Assembly: GCA_030549495.1 (NCBI GenBank)
Contig: JAUIRK010000922.1
Location: 434,001 to 498,000, forward strand
Source: Nectonema munidae
Taxonomy: Eukaryota > Nematomorpha > Nectonematoida > Nectonematidae
Reading direction: 5' to 3'
Length of the DNA stretch: 64,000 nt
Shown here: positions 49,946 to 60,975 of the stretch, piece after piece
Position numbering within the stretch: the stretch's first letter is position 1
Layout: each line of letters starts with the position of its first letter
Translations under genes and position numbers: made by a program
Notes under the pieces: generated by a model
Database searches by the model: none
Told to the model about the DNA's origin: nothing
What the model saw: the letters and a program-made list of their open reading frames with translations, nothing else

Positions 49946-52583
49946 ATCAAAATTTTCTAAGTTAATTATTATTTTAGAATTTTATTTGAGAATCAGTTTT
50001 ATGTGTAGATTCAGAATTTGCAATCAGAATTTGAATATCTCTTCTAATTAAAAAGTTTGGACATTTTGACATTAACGAATATTTTTTCCCAAGGGGGGGG
50101 GGGGGGGGGGGGGGTATTGGAGAATTTTTTCGAAAATTTTTAGATTTTTATTTTATAATTGTTTCTGAAAGGGATTTATGCGTAGATTCCGAATCTGCAA
50201 TCAGAATTTGAATATCTCTTCTAATTAAAAAGTTAGGAAATGTTGTCACTTACTGACTACGTTGCTTACAATGAAAATCTGATATTAGGTCTAATTTATC
50301 TCTTTAATCTGATTTATCTCTAATTAGGTCGTGCGACGAAAAATCGCTATTCAGAAAGTGACACGACCACTTTGACCTCGATTTTCTCAGAACTTACAGG
50401 TCCGATAGGGAAACTGATATCGTGGATGGATAGGGAAAAATTATCCCTGTCCTGTGTACAAATTTGGGACCATTTCGATTTGTCGTTCCAAAGTTATTAG
50501 CGATTTAGTTTTTGAAGCCTGAGCGAGTTGGTTTCTGATACCGTAAGAGTATCAAGAGTTTAATATTCGTTCGTGGATCATTTTTCCCTACCGAATGAAG
50601 CAATAAAAATTTGCGCGACCACTTTGGACTTCGAAAATTTTCATCAAATTTTGATAAAATTTTGAAAAATCGCCAGAAAGTGACATAAAAATGAAAATTA
50701 TCTCACCATTATATTAAATATTTTAGAACCTTCCTATATTAAAAAGTTATAAATAAAAAGACTATCCAATGGAGAATTGTCCGCTCTTTCTAATGGTAAA
50801 GGTTAGAAGTTTGTAGGTAGTATAGTTTCAGAGAAAAACGGTTTAAAGTCAAAAAATGATAAAAATTATTAAATTTTTGTAGTATTTTTCGCCTAGGTCT
50901 GAAAGTATCGAACTAATTTCTAAGATTTTTTATATATAAGTAGAGTAGACAATCGTTTATAAGATAGCCAAGTTTCAAATTGCTACGATTAATATAAGTC
51001 TTTTTTATATACGCTCAAATGATTAGTACTTTTTATGGTCTACCTGTTTTTTCTTAATAACTTTTTAATTATAAAAGATATTCAAATTCTGATTCGTAAC
51101 CTGGGCTTATATTCACGTATAATAGGTTATCAAGATGAAACAAAAATTTATTTATTTTTGTCTCTAACTGCCGAGCCAAAACGACACTAGATATGAAATT
51201 TCTATCAACGGATTCGAAATCAGCGTAGTTTATTTAGTCAGAAAATACTTATATTATGATAAATTTCGATATATTTCAATTTTTAGAATTTTTGGAACAA
51301 GCTCTAGTTCGGGAACGGTATGAGATATGAAAAAACTAATTGCATATTTGGAATCACCATAAAAATCCCTATCTAACTGTACTATAAAATTATAATTAAT
51401 TTGAAAATTTTTTGCAAAAATTGTCAAAATTGCTTAAACGTGCTCCAAATCGCCTAAAAATAGTGCCAAAATGCTTATATTTGAGTAAAATTTCACATCC
51501 ACAAATTATATCAGATTTTGATTGTAGAAAACATAAATATAGTTTATAGCATAAAATAAGCTAAAAATAGGATATTTGAACTGTGTATTACTGTGGATGT
51601 TCGAAAATCATATCTCAAAAATTATAACAGATATTTCTAACTTTTTAATTAGAAGAGATATTCAAATTCTGATTGCAGATTTGGAATCTACGCAAAATCC
51701 ATCTCAGAAAGAATTATAAAATAAAAATCTAAAAAAATTCGAAAAAATTCTCCAATACCCCCTGGGGAAAACATGTCACTTTTTCCTGGGACCATTTTGA
51801 AAATCAAAACTACAAGTCCAATCTTTCCGAAACTTGGCATAGTTATTCATAAGTATAATTCCTCTCATATCTATGTCTTATTTTGGTCACGTTCTCAATA
51901 TTTTAGATTTTAGCCGTCCCGGTCGCCATATCTCGGGAACTAGAGCAGCTATGGAAAAACGGAATGCACCGTTAGAATCAGCATCTAAAACTAGCCCAGA
52001 ATACAGAATATCAAACTCATAGACAAAGGCAATCATAAAAAAAATTGTATATAGTAATATAGGATAATGTACCAACTTTGGCGCTGAATTGTGCGAAAAG
52101 TATAGCTGAAGTGTCAAAATTAATAAAATATTCGAAATCTACGCAAAAAACTGATCCAGAATCGTATAATTAAAATTTAGTTATAAGTTTAATAATATGT
52201 ATAAAAATAATTCAAAAAGTCAACTCATATACTATATATATGTGTACAAAGTATAGCGATTTTTAGTAACATTTCCAAATTGACATATTGAAAACATAAT
52301 ATTTGCGATAACTCAGCAATTATAAGTCTAATCTCGTAATATTGGGTATCAAAATATTCGTCTCTGCAAGACCTTTCGAATGATACCAGTTTCAAGTTGA
52401 TCGGCATTGTGGTTCAGGTTCTAGAACAAAAAAACACTTTTTGAGCTAAAAATAAGACTTAGGGTTAAGTAAAATTACTGATATAGACCTTTAAAATAAA
52501 GAAAAACTAATATATTAAATTACTATCCGATGTAAAATTTGATTTTCTTTCGAATGGCGTAGGTTAGAAGTGTGTAAGTAGTG
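49946..52583. repeat. Degenerate repeat modules in both orientations
   Basis: A module of about 100-150 bp (AACTTTTTAATTAGAAGAGA, TATTCAAATTCTGATTGCAG, GGAATCTACGC, then TTCTCCAATACCCC) recurs at about 49985-50050 and 50110-50235 (reverse), and 51055-51090 and 51640-51765 (forward). It also occurs in both direct-repeat copies. A 22-G run lies at 50093-50114. No open frame of note. Confidence 0.75.
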
Positions 52584-53385
52584 TAGTTCCAGAGTTACAA
52601 TGCTTTAAATGTCCAAAAATGAGAAAAAACATCAAATTTCACACAGGGTAGTATCTAAATCCAAATATATAAAGCCGATCTCTTAGATATTTTACCAAAA
52701 GATTCTTTCAATAATGTTCTACAACTTTGTAAAGTTACAAGTGGCTGCGATAAATATAAATACTTTTTATACACTCTGAAACTTATCTATATACATGTAG
52801 AAATAGTAAAATCTTCGATATCTTTGTAATTATAGGAGATATTCAAATTCTGATTGCAGATTCGGAATCTACGCATAAAACTGAGTCAGAATCAACTATA
52901 AAAAAATTTTCGAAAAAATTCTCCAATACCTTTCCATTTTTCCCTTGGGAAAAAAGGTTTTTTAGTCAAGACCAAAAAAAATTTCAAAAATACCCAAGGT
53001 CTCTTGGAAAAAAATGTCACTTTCTGGTCAAATTTTCTATAGGACCAAAAATTTCAAAAAATACCCAAGGTCCCCCACCTTGGAAAAAATGTCACTTTCT
53101 GATAAATTTCCTGTGGGACCAAATGCAACTTTTAAACTACAACTCCAATCATTCTGAAACTTGACATAGTTCTTAAAAACAGTTATCCCTATCATATTCA
53201 CCTATTATATTGGTTACGGTCCTTTTCAAAAAAATTTTGGCCATTTCCGGCCCGAAATTAAAAAATATCGATATTCAAAATTTGATTGCAGATTTGAAAT
53301 CTAGGATTAGTAAAGAAAAAAAATTAAATAGTAAATAGACAAAATTAAAAAGAGGTAACAAATTTATTTAAAAAATATTAAAAAC
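52584..53385. repeat. Right copy of about 0.8-kb direct repeat
   Basis: Same orientation as 43849-44696 and highly similar, from TAGTTCCAGAG to TATTAAAAAC. In this copy the next base enters the inverted-repeat sequence rather than a recombinase exon. Confidence 0.9.
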
Positions 53386-53771
53386 TCACAAAATTTTTTT
53401 TGGCCATTTTCGAGCCGAAAATCTCAGGACCTATACATGATATAAAAAAACTGTAGGCAGGGCTGAAATCAGTATAAAAAACTACCCTAGACACCCGAAT
53501 GTTAAAGAAAAATATAAACGGGATCATAAAAATCTTTTTTTAAAAATTTATAAAAAAATAAAAAAAAAATAATAAAAAATCCCGGGATATAATCCCAAGG
53601 TACCCCCCTTGGGTATATATCCCGAAAAGAAATAGAAAAAAAAATTAAAAAAATTTGATCCAAGGACCCCCCTTGGGAAAATTGTGTCACTTTCTATACT
53701 CCGGGGGTATATCTAGAAAAAAAATTTTTTACCCAAGGTAGGGAATATTTAAACCTGGGAAAAATTGGCTC

Positions 53772-53864
53772 GTGTCACTTTCTGGAAGGCCTCGTCCAGG
53801 CCTGGAAACCAGAAAGTGACACATTTGAGCGGGTTCTACAGGAGCTCAGACCAGAAAGTGACAC
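53772..53864. repeat. 51-bp palindrome and third motif copy at the complex edge
   Basis: GTGTCACTTTCTGG at 53772-53785 faces CCAGAAAGTGACAC at 53809-53822, with AAGGCCT and AGGCCT between. A further CCAGAAAGTGACAC at 53851-53864 lies directly at the junction with the Tigger sequence. Confidence 0.88.
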
Positions 53865-53871
53865 GGACCCT

Positions 53872-54220
53872 AACCAACCATTAGAAGCTTTAAAATTGAC
53901 ATCACCAACTTCTCCTGCAATCTGTATAGCCTTCTCTCGAATCATCAGACCAGAAATAGGAATATTTTTGCTCTCATTACACAAAACCACTCGTAAATGG
54001 AAGTATTAACTTTTTCGTGAGATAATCTAACTGTTAATGTTTTACATTTTGAATTGATGCCTGTATTCTACATTTGTTTAATTTTTTCTTTATTTTTGAT
54101 AATATTTTGAATCTGTGTCTTTCTAGCTAGCTTATAACATGGAACACCACTTTCATTTTTATCGATAACTTCAATTTTTTGCTTGATGTTAAGGTAACAG
54201 CGTTTTACTTTTTTTGCCTC
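53872..54220 (-). mobile_element. Tigger transposase, N-terminal part
   Basis: Read from 54220 downward: KAKKVKRCYLNIKQKIEVID and GVPCYKLARKTQIQNIIKN (pogo/psq HTH), IYEWFCVMRA, NIPISGLMIREKAIQIAG, then NFKASNGWL (CENP-B HTH), where the match stops abruptly at the CCAGAAAGTGACAC motif. It is on the same strand as the C-terminal part at 43.4-43.8 kb, so the two are probably ends of one former element. Confidence 0.88.
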
Positions 54221-56029
54221 TAAAAAATAAACAAGATGTTTATTTTAATGTGAGATAAAAACCTAAGAGTAATTTCAAATAGAAGGTATAATAAAATTCC
54301 TCGTTTACTCATTACTTTTAATTTTAAATTATAGATGTGCATTTTCTCTATTCTCAAACAAATAGGAAAAAGTCGCTTTTTAAATTTAAAAAATCTCTCA
54401 AATTTTTTACTAATAAAATTCTTAAAAAAATGATATTTATTTAATAAAGTTGAAATCTTTAAGAGATTTTACTTGATTAAAATTATAGAATAACTATTAC
54501 AATGAATATTATACACTGAATTTATAGCCCTATAAATTTTGTAATAAAAAAAAGCTGTGACTAGTCAAATTAACACCCCACGGTACCTTTACCTTTACCT
54601 AGAAAACCTTACATAAAAAAATAATTATACAGTTGAAGTAATTTGAAAAATAAAGATAAAATAATTAATAAATAAAAAAAATTAAATAATAGTTTTTAAG
54701 TTTTTATTTAAAGTTAAAAATATTTTTAATAGATTAAATTTGAAAAACCACTTGTAGCCATTTTAGAACTTTGGTAAAATAAAATGGTTTTTTGAAAAAT
54801 CGTAAATAAGAGGTAAATAATACCAAAAAAAAAACGTTAAATAAAGTCGCATTTCGCATAACACAGGGTCGTATAATAAAGGTAAAAAATCTATTCATAG
54901 TCTAATAAACAAACTTTTGAAAAAATTTAGGTCTCTGTTAACAGAGAGTCGTATATTAAAGGTGTCGCTGAAGACCGGTTTTACTTATATTATTAGAAAT
55001 ATATAGAGTAAGTTTTATAATCGGTTATTATTCTTAACAAATCTCATTAAAATATTTAAAAAAAAGGAATATTACAATAATGGAGTATATATATAGAAAG
55101 AGTATAATATATTATATATATTTTTTTAATTAAAAATAGTTTTCAGCTTGTTTAACAATTTCTATTTCCATTCTTAGCAGTTTTTAACATATGTTTACCA
55201 GATTCAAATTCCTGACAATTTATATTAATCTATATTATGATTGTTTTTTTTTGTTTAGTTTAAAACTATTTTATCATAGAAAAAATTATTTTCCAATCAG
55301 TTTTTGCTTTTGGAAAATATCTAAAATATATATTTATTTTTTCTTAAGCAAATAAAAAAAGTTAGAAGGTAGTTTATATTCTTTTTTTATGTCTAAGAAA
55401 ATTTTTTATTCAGACCCCAATATAGTAAAATATAAAAAAACTAAAAATTTATTTTATAATTTATTTTACATATTAATTAATTTTTATCTAATTATATTAA
55501 TGAAGTAAATGTTAACAAAAAAAGGTAACGTTTATTTTACCATTACTTGGAAGTAATACTATATTTTTTTTAATATTTCCAAAATGTCCATTGTCAATGC
55601 GGTTTAGCTTTGCTTTTCTTTAGTTGAAAACTATTAAACAATATTAATTACTTTTAAATTGTTAACAGGCACAATATAAAACTTAAAAGTGGATTATTCA
55701 AATAATTTATTTTATTTGATAAAAATTCTTATTTTTTATTATATATATTTCTGTAAAACGATTTTATTAAAATATTTCTGTTATCTTATATGAGGAAACA
55801 GATATTCAAAAGAATATGAAGTAACCTAAATACTATGAAAGTTTCCTTGATACTAATTGATTAACAAGGCAACAAAATTTTTTTGCTTAATTTATCAATA
55901 AAAAATATTTTAAATAATCTTTTACTATTTAAATCAAAAATAAAATATCAATAGAAATTAAGTTAATACACGAGAAATATTGTTAAGATCAAAAGTCTGA
56001 TTTTTTGGAATTTCTTTTATGTAAGTTTA
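54221..56029. other. AT-rich stretch, SINE stub only
   Basis: A 28-bp SINE 3' end (AACACCCCACGGTACCTTTACC and following) lies at 54572-54599. GTCGTATAATAAAGGT and GTCGTATATTAAAGGT occur at about 54890 and 54949. The expected second Tigger terminus was not found. Nothing else was recognised. Confidence 0.45.
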
Positions 56030-57046
56030 CAGGAAGTCGCGTTGCAGACACCAGCAGTAATCTCTCATATCAGTATCCTATCTTCCCTGATACCTTTCCT
56101 CCATGACTTTGATGTCTTGGTGAAATCTTTCTCTTTGCTCTTCACTCAACACCACCAATATTTTCATGAAATTTATCTAAGTGATTGTGAAGATAGTGTA
56201 TTTTAAAGCTCTTGCTAACACCCAATTTTTTAGCATATTTTGAACTACATAATTTTCAGTTTTTTTCTTTCCTAAAAAGTTTTTGATAACTTTATGATCT
56301 GAGCCATTTTAGTATATCCACTTTGCTGACCAAGTAAAAAATCCACAAGTTTAAAATGTACGCAAATGAGCTTATCATAACAAATACGTTTTAAAAGCAT
56401 TTTTATACTTTCATAGTCTTCTTTCATTTTTGTGGAATGTGCAATTGGTATGGATGGAAAAACATTTTTATTGTGGAGCTAAACACATTTTAAGCTTTTA
56501 ATAGATTTATACAATAGATTATACAAAATTATTTTCTTCACCTTTATACAAAAGTTTTCCAACTTTTGAATGAAGGCCTTTAGGATAAAAAGGCTACTTC
56601 TCTTGAACGATAAAATGAAACTTTAGTTCCTGATTTATTCTTCCGTACTTTCATCTTGAGAGCTATCAAAGCTTTCTTCAGATTTGTCTTTTGAAGAAAG
56701 CAGATCTTTTGGAAGTTTAGGAACAGGAACTTCAAAACTATGAGGTACAGGTCTTCTTGCAGATTCTAAAAATCCTATTTATTTTTTTATGTTTATTAAA
56801 TCCTTTTACATTTATACAACAAAAATAACAATCGTCATAATAGTTCTTTGGTTAACGCCATACCATTGGTACACGAACATTTAGTTTCTCCTTTTTTCCT
56901 TTTGTCCACTGCCTAAACTGCTCAACATAAGACTTACAAACTTTATGTGGGGCCCAAGGCTTATCTTGATCACCAAGTTTGACTCCAAAGTATGCTAAGT
57001 AAGCAGTCTTAACAAAACGAGTAATGTTCCTTCTTTGGACAGGCAT
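56030..57046 (-). pseudogene. Second relic of the unnamed multi-copy protein family
   Basis: Read from 57046 downward it has FVKTAYLAYFGVKLGDQDKP, WAPHKVCKSYVEQFRQWTKG, and VPMVWR, then after a gap RRPVPHSFEVPVPKLPKDLL and SEESFDSSQDEST. After a large internal deletion it ends LGVSKSFKIHYLHNHLDKF, HENIGGV, ERFHQDIKVMEERYQGR and DYCWCLQRD. From memory these blocks belong, in this order, to the same uncharacterised family as the relic at 24.1 kb. Stops and missing middle show it is dead. Confidence 0.68.
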
Positions 57047-57595
57047 AACATAGCTACCACAAATATAACAAAATACATCAGAATCTTGAAGAACTCATCT
57101 ATAAAATAACTGAAACAAACAAAAAAAAGAGTGCTAAGAAAATACCGGAAAAAAAGACAGTGTAATTGATAATTACGTAAAAATAAAAAACGTCTCTACA
57201 ACTTCATGATGTATGAGAGAGTAAGTAATATTTTCCATCAAAAAATACATTAAAGTGTCTCTGTATATATTACCTATCATACTTTTTGTTTTTTTTCATC
57301 GTTTTAAATTAATGTTTCATTTTGAAAGGAAAAAATATCTTACCCGAGTCATTATTAATGTTAGATAGATGTAAAAGCTATAAAAGTAGAGCCAGTCTGA
57401 TAAAACTGACTTTATTACAGTAATTGCAATAAACAATATATTTCTAGTTTAAATTTCATCAATTCAAAAAAAAAATTTTTGTGGGCCTGTGACGTAAGTG
57501 TATTGAAAAAAAGTTCTAAAAAATCCAGAAAACCGTTCTTAGATTAGTGTACCTTTAGCCATAAAAAACAAATATGTGTTTCTATTCAAAAATAA

Positions 57596-57691
57596 TTTAC
57601 TTTTTAAACAATCATCATCATCATTATTCATTCGCTCTCAAAAGGAGCAGGTCTGCATCTTCCTCTCATGATTTTTTACTTTTTAAACAAT
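57596..57691 (-). mobile_element. Retroposed 62-bp tail with 17-bp target duplication
   Basis: TTTACTTTTTAAACAAT occurs exactly at 57596-57612 and 57675-57691. Between them, on the minus strand, is ATCATGAGAGGAAGATGCAG, ACCTGCTCCTTTTGAGAGC and an ATGATGATG tail. It looks like a 5'-truncated LINE or SINE end with an (ATG)n tail. Confidence 0.82.
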
Positions 57692-59045
57692 AAAATTAAT
57701 AATACCGGGAAGTAAATATTTTCCCGAGATCGAAAATTAGTTGCGGCATCTGGAAAGAAACACTATTTTAAGTGACCAACTTGAATTATTTTCTTTCCAA
57801 GAAAAGGAATAATATAATAAATTGCATTTTGATTTATATCTTTAGAAAGCTAAATTTAATATTTTGTGGTGTCCAAAAGTGGACTTTGTTTTTTAAAATA
57901 ACACAAAATATAAATAATCTTATACCTAACAAAAATTTTGATATTTCTCAATCATCACAATATTTACTTTTTGACACTTTTTCAAAAGTTAAAGTATATA
58001 TTTCTTTGATGTGCTTTTTCATTTTTTCCATTTGTTTCATATGTAATTTTAAATATCGTGGAAAAAACTTAATATCTATTGTTTCGAATATTTTTCTGCA
58101 ATTTTAGTGTTCTTCTTTCTAAAAACTTGTTTATACTTTAGAGAATATTTTATTATTCCAAATTTATAACCAAATTCTTATATACCTGAGATTGTGAAGA
58201 ATCGGGGTGAAACTCATGTGGGGTGATTTGGGGTGAAATTTCATGTTCCTAAGAATAAATGAACAAAATAGTTCTGCTTGAATTCGACAATTAATTATCA
58301 GTACGCAATTTCAAAGTGACTTTGAACGTTAAAATTTCTAAAAGATTCATTTTCTTTTAATTTTGCTTCGAACTTTTTGCTCATGGTTTACAAATAGTTT
58401 TTTCTATTGTCTACAATAAAATTTCTCATTGTTAACAAAACAAGAAATGGAAAACAACTCTTCCTTTGGTTGAATTTTAATTTTTCAGACCTCACCTTTT
58501 TGCTTCAAACACTTCGAAATAATCTGGCAAGAATGATTACATCTTTTGTTCGTTCTAACTTCAATGATTGGTCTAGGAAAGATAGCAAGGCACAAATTCT
58601 AGAAGCACAACAGCATATTTGTTACAGGAAGAAAGCAAATGTGCGTTTACTAGATATCAATGCATTTCGTTCCACAGATTTCAAATGGAAAAAAGTTTGC
58701 CTTTGACATTGCTCTACTTTCTACTGTTATCTAACGCATTCAGCTATTTGATTAAACTAAAAAGGTAACGCCATGGGAAATCATATTTTTTGCAAGTTTG
58801 GCTAATCCATATATATCGTCTTTATTATTTAAATTTTGTTTATTTATAGGCTGACCATATGTACCGTTTTAAACGGGACAGCCCCGTTTTTATCATGTTT
58901 TTTAATGGTCCTGTCCTTGTCCCATATATTTTATCTAAATTGTATAGCTGTAGAATGTGTTATTTACTTCTTGTTATAATCTCGATGATTTATTTTTATA
59001 GACTTGTGGATGCTTAGTTGATTATAATAAAAATCCCAAGTTTGT
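57692..59045. other. Upstream of WTAP, nothing firm
   Basis: AT-rich sequence. 58853-58945 (GGCTGACCATATGTACCGTTTT) looks like a hAT-type end. An open stretch of 99 codons at 58407-58706 shows no known domain. Confidence 0.4.
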
Positions 59046-59870
59046 ATGGAAAACGATAACGTTTTTGATATATCAAGATTTAAAAGCAATGAATTCGAGG
59101 AATCTCATGAAGATAAAAGTTCTTTTTGCTTAAAAGAGCAAGATAGAAATAGTTCCAAATTTGAAGCTGAAAACAAAGTTTTGAAAGATGAGAATGAAAG
59201 TCTGAGCAAAGCTCTAAAGGAATCGGGAAGAAAAGAAAACGTCTTGATGATGCGCTTAACCTCAAAAGAACAGGAACTACAGGAATGCTACACCCAAATC
59301 CAAGACTTAAAAGCCATGACTATTTTCTCTGGCAAAGTCAATAAAGCTTCGTACGTTGACCCCGTGATCAATACATTCATTCAACAACTACGAAAAGACT
59401 TAGATTCTAAGAAGAAGAAAATCAAGATGTTGGAAGAGAAATTGGAAGCTAAAAACTACAACCCCGACAGCAACATCGGCAAAAGGTTGATTAGAAAGTG
59501 CAGGACGCTATGCAAGGAAAATGCAGAACTGGAGAAGTTGTGTGGCAGTGGGCATGTCAACAAACTGGAAAATGATCTGGTGATGAGGAAAAACTTTGTC
59601 GAAGTTTGCAAAAAGAACCAGAAGGAAGTGAATGAGAGCGTTTCTGCTTTGGAGGAGGAGAACGAGGCGTTACGAGCTTTCACAATGGAGATGATGAAAG
59701 AAAAAAAGATTTTGAAGACGAAGTTGTTGGACGCTTACGGCAAGTTGGAAGAAGAAAGTTATAGGAGTTCTGATGAAAAGACGACAATAATCACTGATTA
59801 CGGAGCTGATATAACAATGAATTTTTTGAACGAAAACCTTGATGAATTTGATGAGAAAGAAAGTGTTTGA
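59046..59870 (+). CDS. WTAP: WTAP/Fl(2)d-like m6A writer subunit, intronless
   Basis: A 274-codon open frame from ATG to TGA. WTAP is the coiled-coil adaptor of the nuclear METTL3-METTL14 mRNA methyltransferase and also affects splicing. Residues 59-92 (ESGRKENVLMMRLTSKEQEL, QECYTQIQDLK) match the vertebrate ESARRENILVMRLATKEQEM block. Further matches are YVDPVINTF at 103-111, NPDSNIGKRLIRKCRTLCKE near 139-158, and KLENDLVMRKNF near 173-184. Coiled coil dominates throughout. The N-terminus is divergent, and the low-complexity C-terminal tail of vertebrate WTAP (396 residues) is absent. No intron interrupts the frame. It may be the true gene with introns lost, or an expressed retrocopy. An AATAAA lies at 59960. 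Confidence 0.86.
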   Translation: MENDNVFDISRFKSNEFEESHEDKSSFCLKEQDRNSSKFEAENKVLKDENESLSKALKESGRKENVLMMRLTSKEQELQECYTQIQDLKAMTIFSGKVNKASYVDPVINTFIQQLRKDLDSKKKKIKMLEEKLEAKNYNPDSNIGKRLIRKCRTLCKENAELEKLCGSGHVNKLENDLVMRKNFVEVCKKNQKEVNESVSALEEENEALRAFTMEMMKEKKILKTKLLDAYGKLEEESYRSSDEKTTIITDYGADITMNFLNENLDEFDEKESV

Positions 59871-59957
59871 CAATAGTATTTCTTTAATATTCTTACTAAT
59901 TAAAACGACTATTTCAATTAATTTTTTTTTCAAATTTACGTTAGTTTTAGATTTATT

Positions 59958-60131
59958 TAAATAAATTTCAAAATGTAATATAATTTATTGGGCACAAGAT
60001 TTAAAACGTGAATTTTCGCTGACACTGGGCTTTTTCAAACCACTATAATAATGAGTAGGGTAGAAGTTGAAAACTTCCGTTTTAAATCTTGTGCCCAATA
60101 AATTTTATATTACTTTTTGAAATTTATTTTA
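59958..60131. repeat. Inverted repeat at the WTAP 3' end
   Basis: Arms 59958-60008 and 60078-60131 are near-perfect reverse complements (ATTGGGCACAAGATTTAAAACG and CGTTTTAAATCTTGTGCCCAAT), with a 69-bp spacer. The left arm contains AATAAA at 59960-59965, the likely WTAP poly(A) signal, and the right arm supplies one for the other strand. Short MITE or foldback. Confidence 0.85.
59960..59965 (+). terminator. Likely WTAP polyadenylation signal
   Basis: AATAAA lies 90 bp after the stop, within the left arm of the inverted repeat. Confidence 0.55.
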
Positions 60132-60966
60132 ATTTTCCTTTAATTTATGGGTCAACTTCAGCATCAGATTTACATCTTCTACAAATTCAGATTTATTTAA
60201 AGATCAAATCACATAGTGAACCAAAAATAACAAGTTAAAGTATCATCATAAAAACACACAAGGAGTAAATATTGTTAGAATATAATTTATTTCTGATTTC
60301 AATAAAGTCAAGAATTGTAAAAAATTCTTTTATTTTAGGTATTCTTATTGACAAGGACACACGATTTTACTGTTACACGAAGGACACAGTAATGGAGAAA
60401 AAAGCCCATACGCTTTTTCATATATAATATAGTATTTACAAAACTATTAACATTTGAATGATGAATTATGACATATTTCAACTCTATTATTTACGAGGGG
60501 TTGGGGTATGGGGTTTTCAAGACCTCCTCTTGTTCTATAACTCAAATTAAATTCAAATCATTACATTATTCCACTTGATTTTCTTGACTTTTCCTGAAAC
60601 ATCTAGAAGCGTATCTTTACTTTTTTTTGAAATTTTTTTGATACATTTTTATTATAAATTGTAAGTTATTGACGAGGGGGTTTTCACCTCTCCCCCTTTT
60701 TTTTTTAATATTTCTTATAGTTCAATGACCTTTCCGCCCTTTTTCTATCCATTCTGTTTTTGTTTTGTTATGTATAATAGCATTTTTATAGAATTTTTAA
60801 TAAACTATTCTTCATTCTTTTATGTCCTATCAAAATCGAAATTTAAAAATTTTATTTTAAAAATTTATAAAAATTCAATCTTGAACAAAAGAATAGTTTT
60901 TGCTCCAAATTTATAGTTTCAAAATATGCATTTGTAAAAATTTATGTATGTTATATGGGTGTAAGT
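60132..60966. other. Between WTAP and MULE, nothing firm
   Basis: AT-rich sequence. On the minus strand TTTGTAG precedes RCKSDAEVDP and a TAA stop (about 60149-60181), which could be a last exon of a convergent gene, but nothing upstream supports it. Confidence 0.35.
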
Positions 60967-60975
60967 GTATTATAT

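Noticed and set aside
43849-53385. DIRS-type retroelement, because of direct plus inverted repeats and a tyrosine recombinase
   Set aside because: No reverse transcriptase or RNase H was seen in the interior; the spliced finger-recombinase gene fits Crypton-like DNA elements better.
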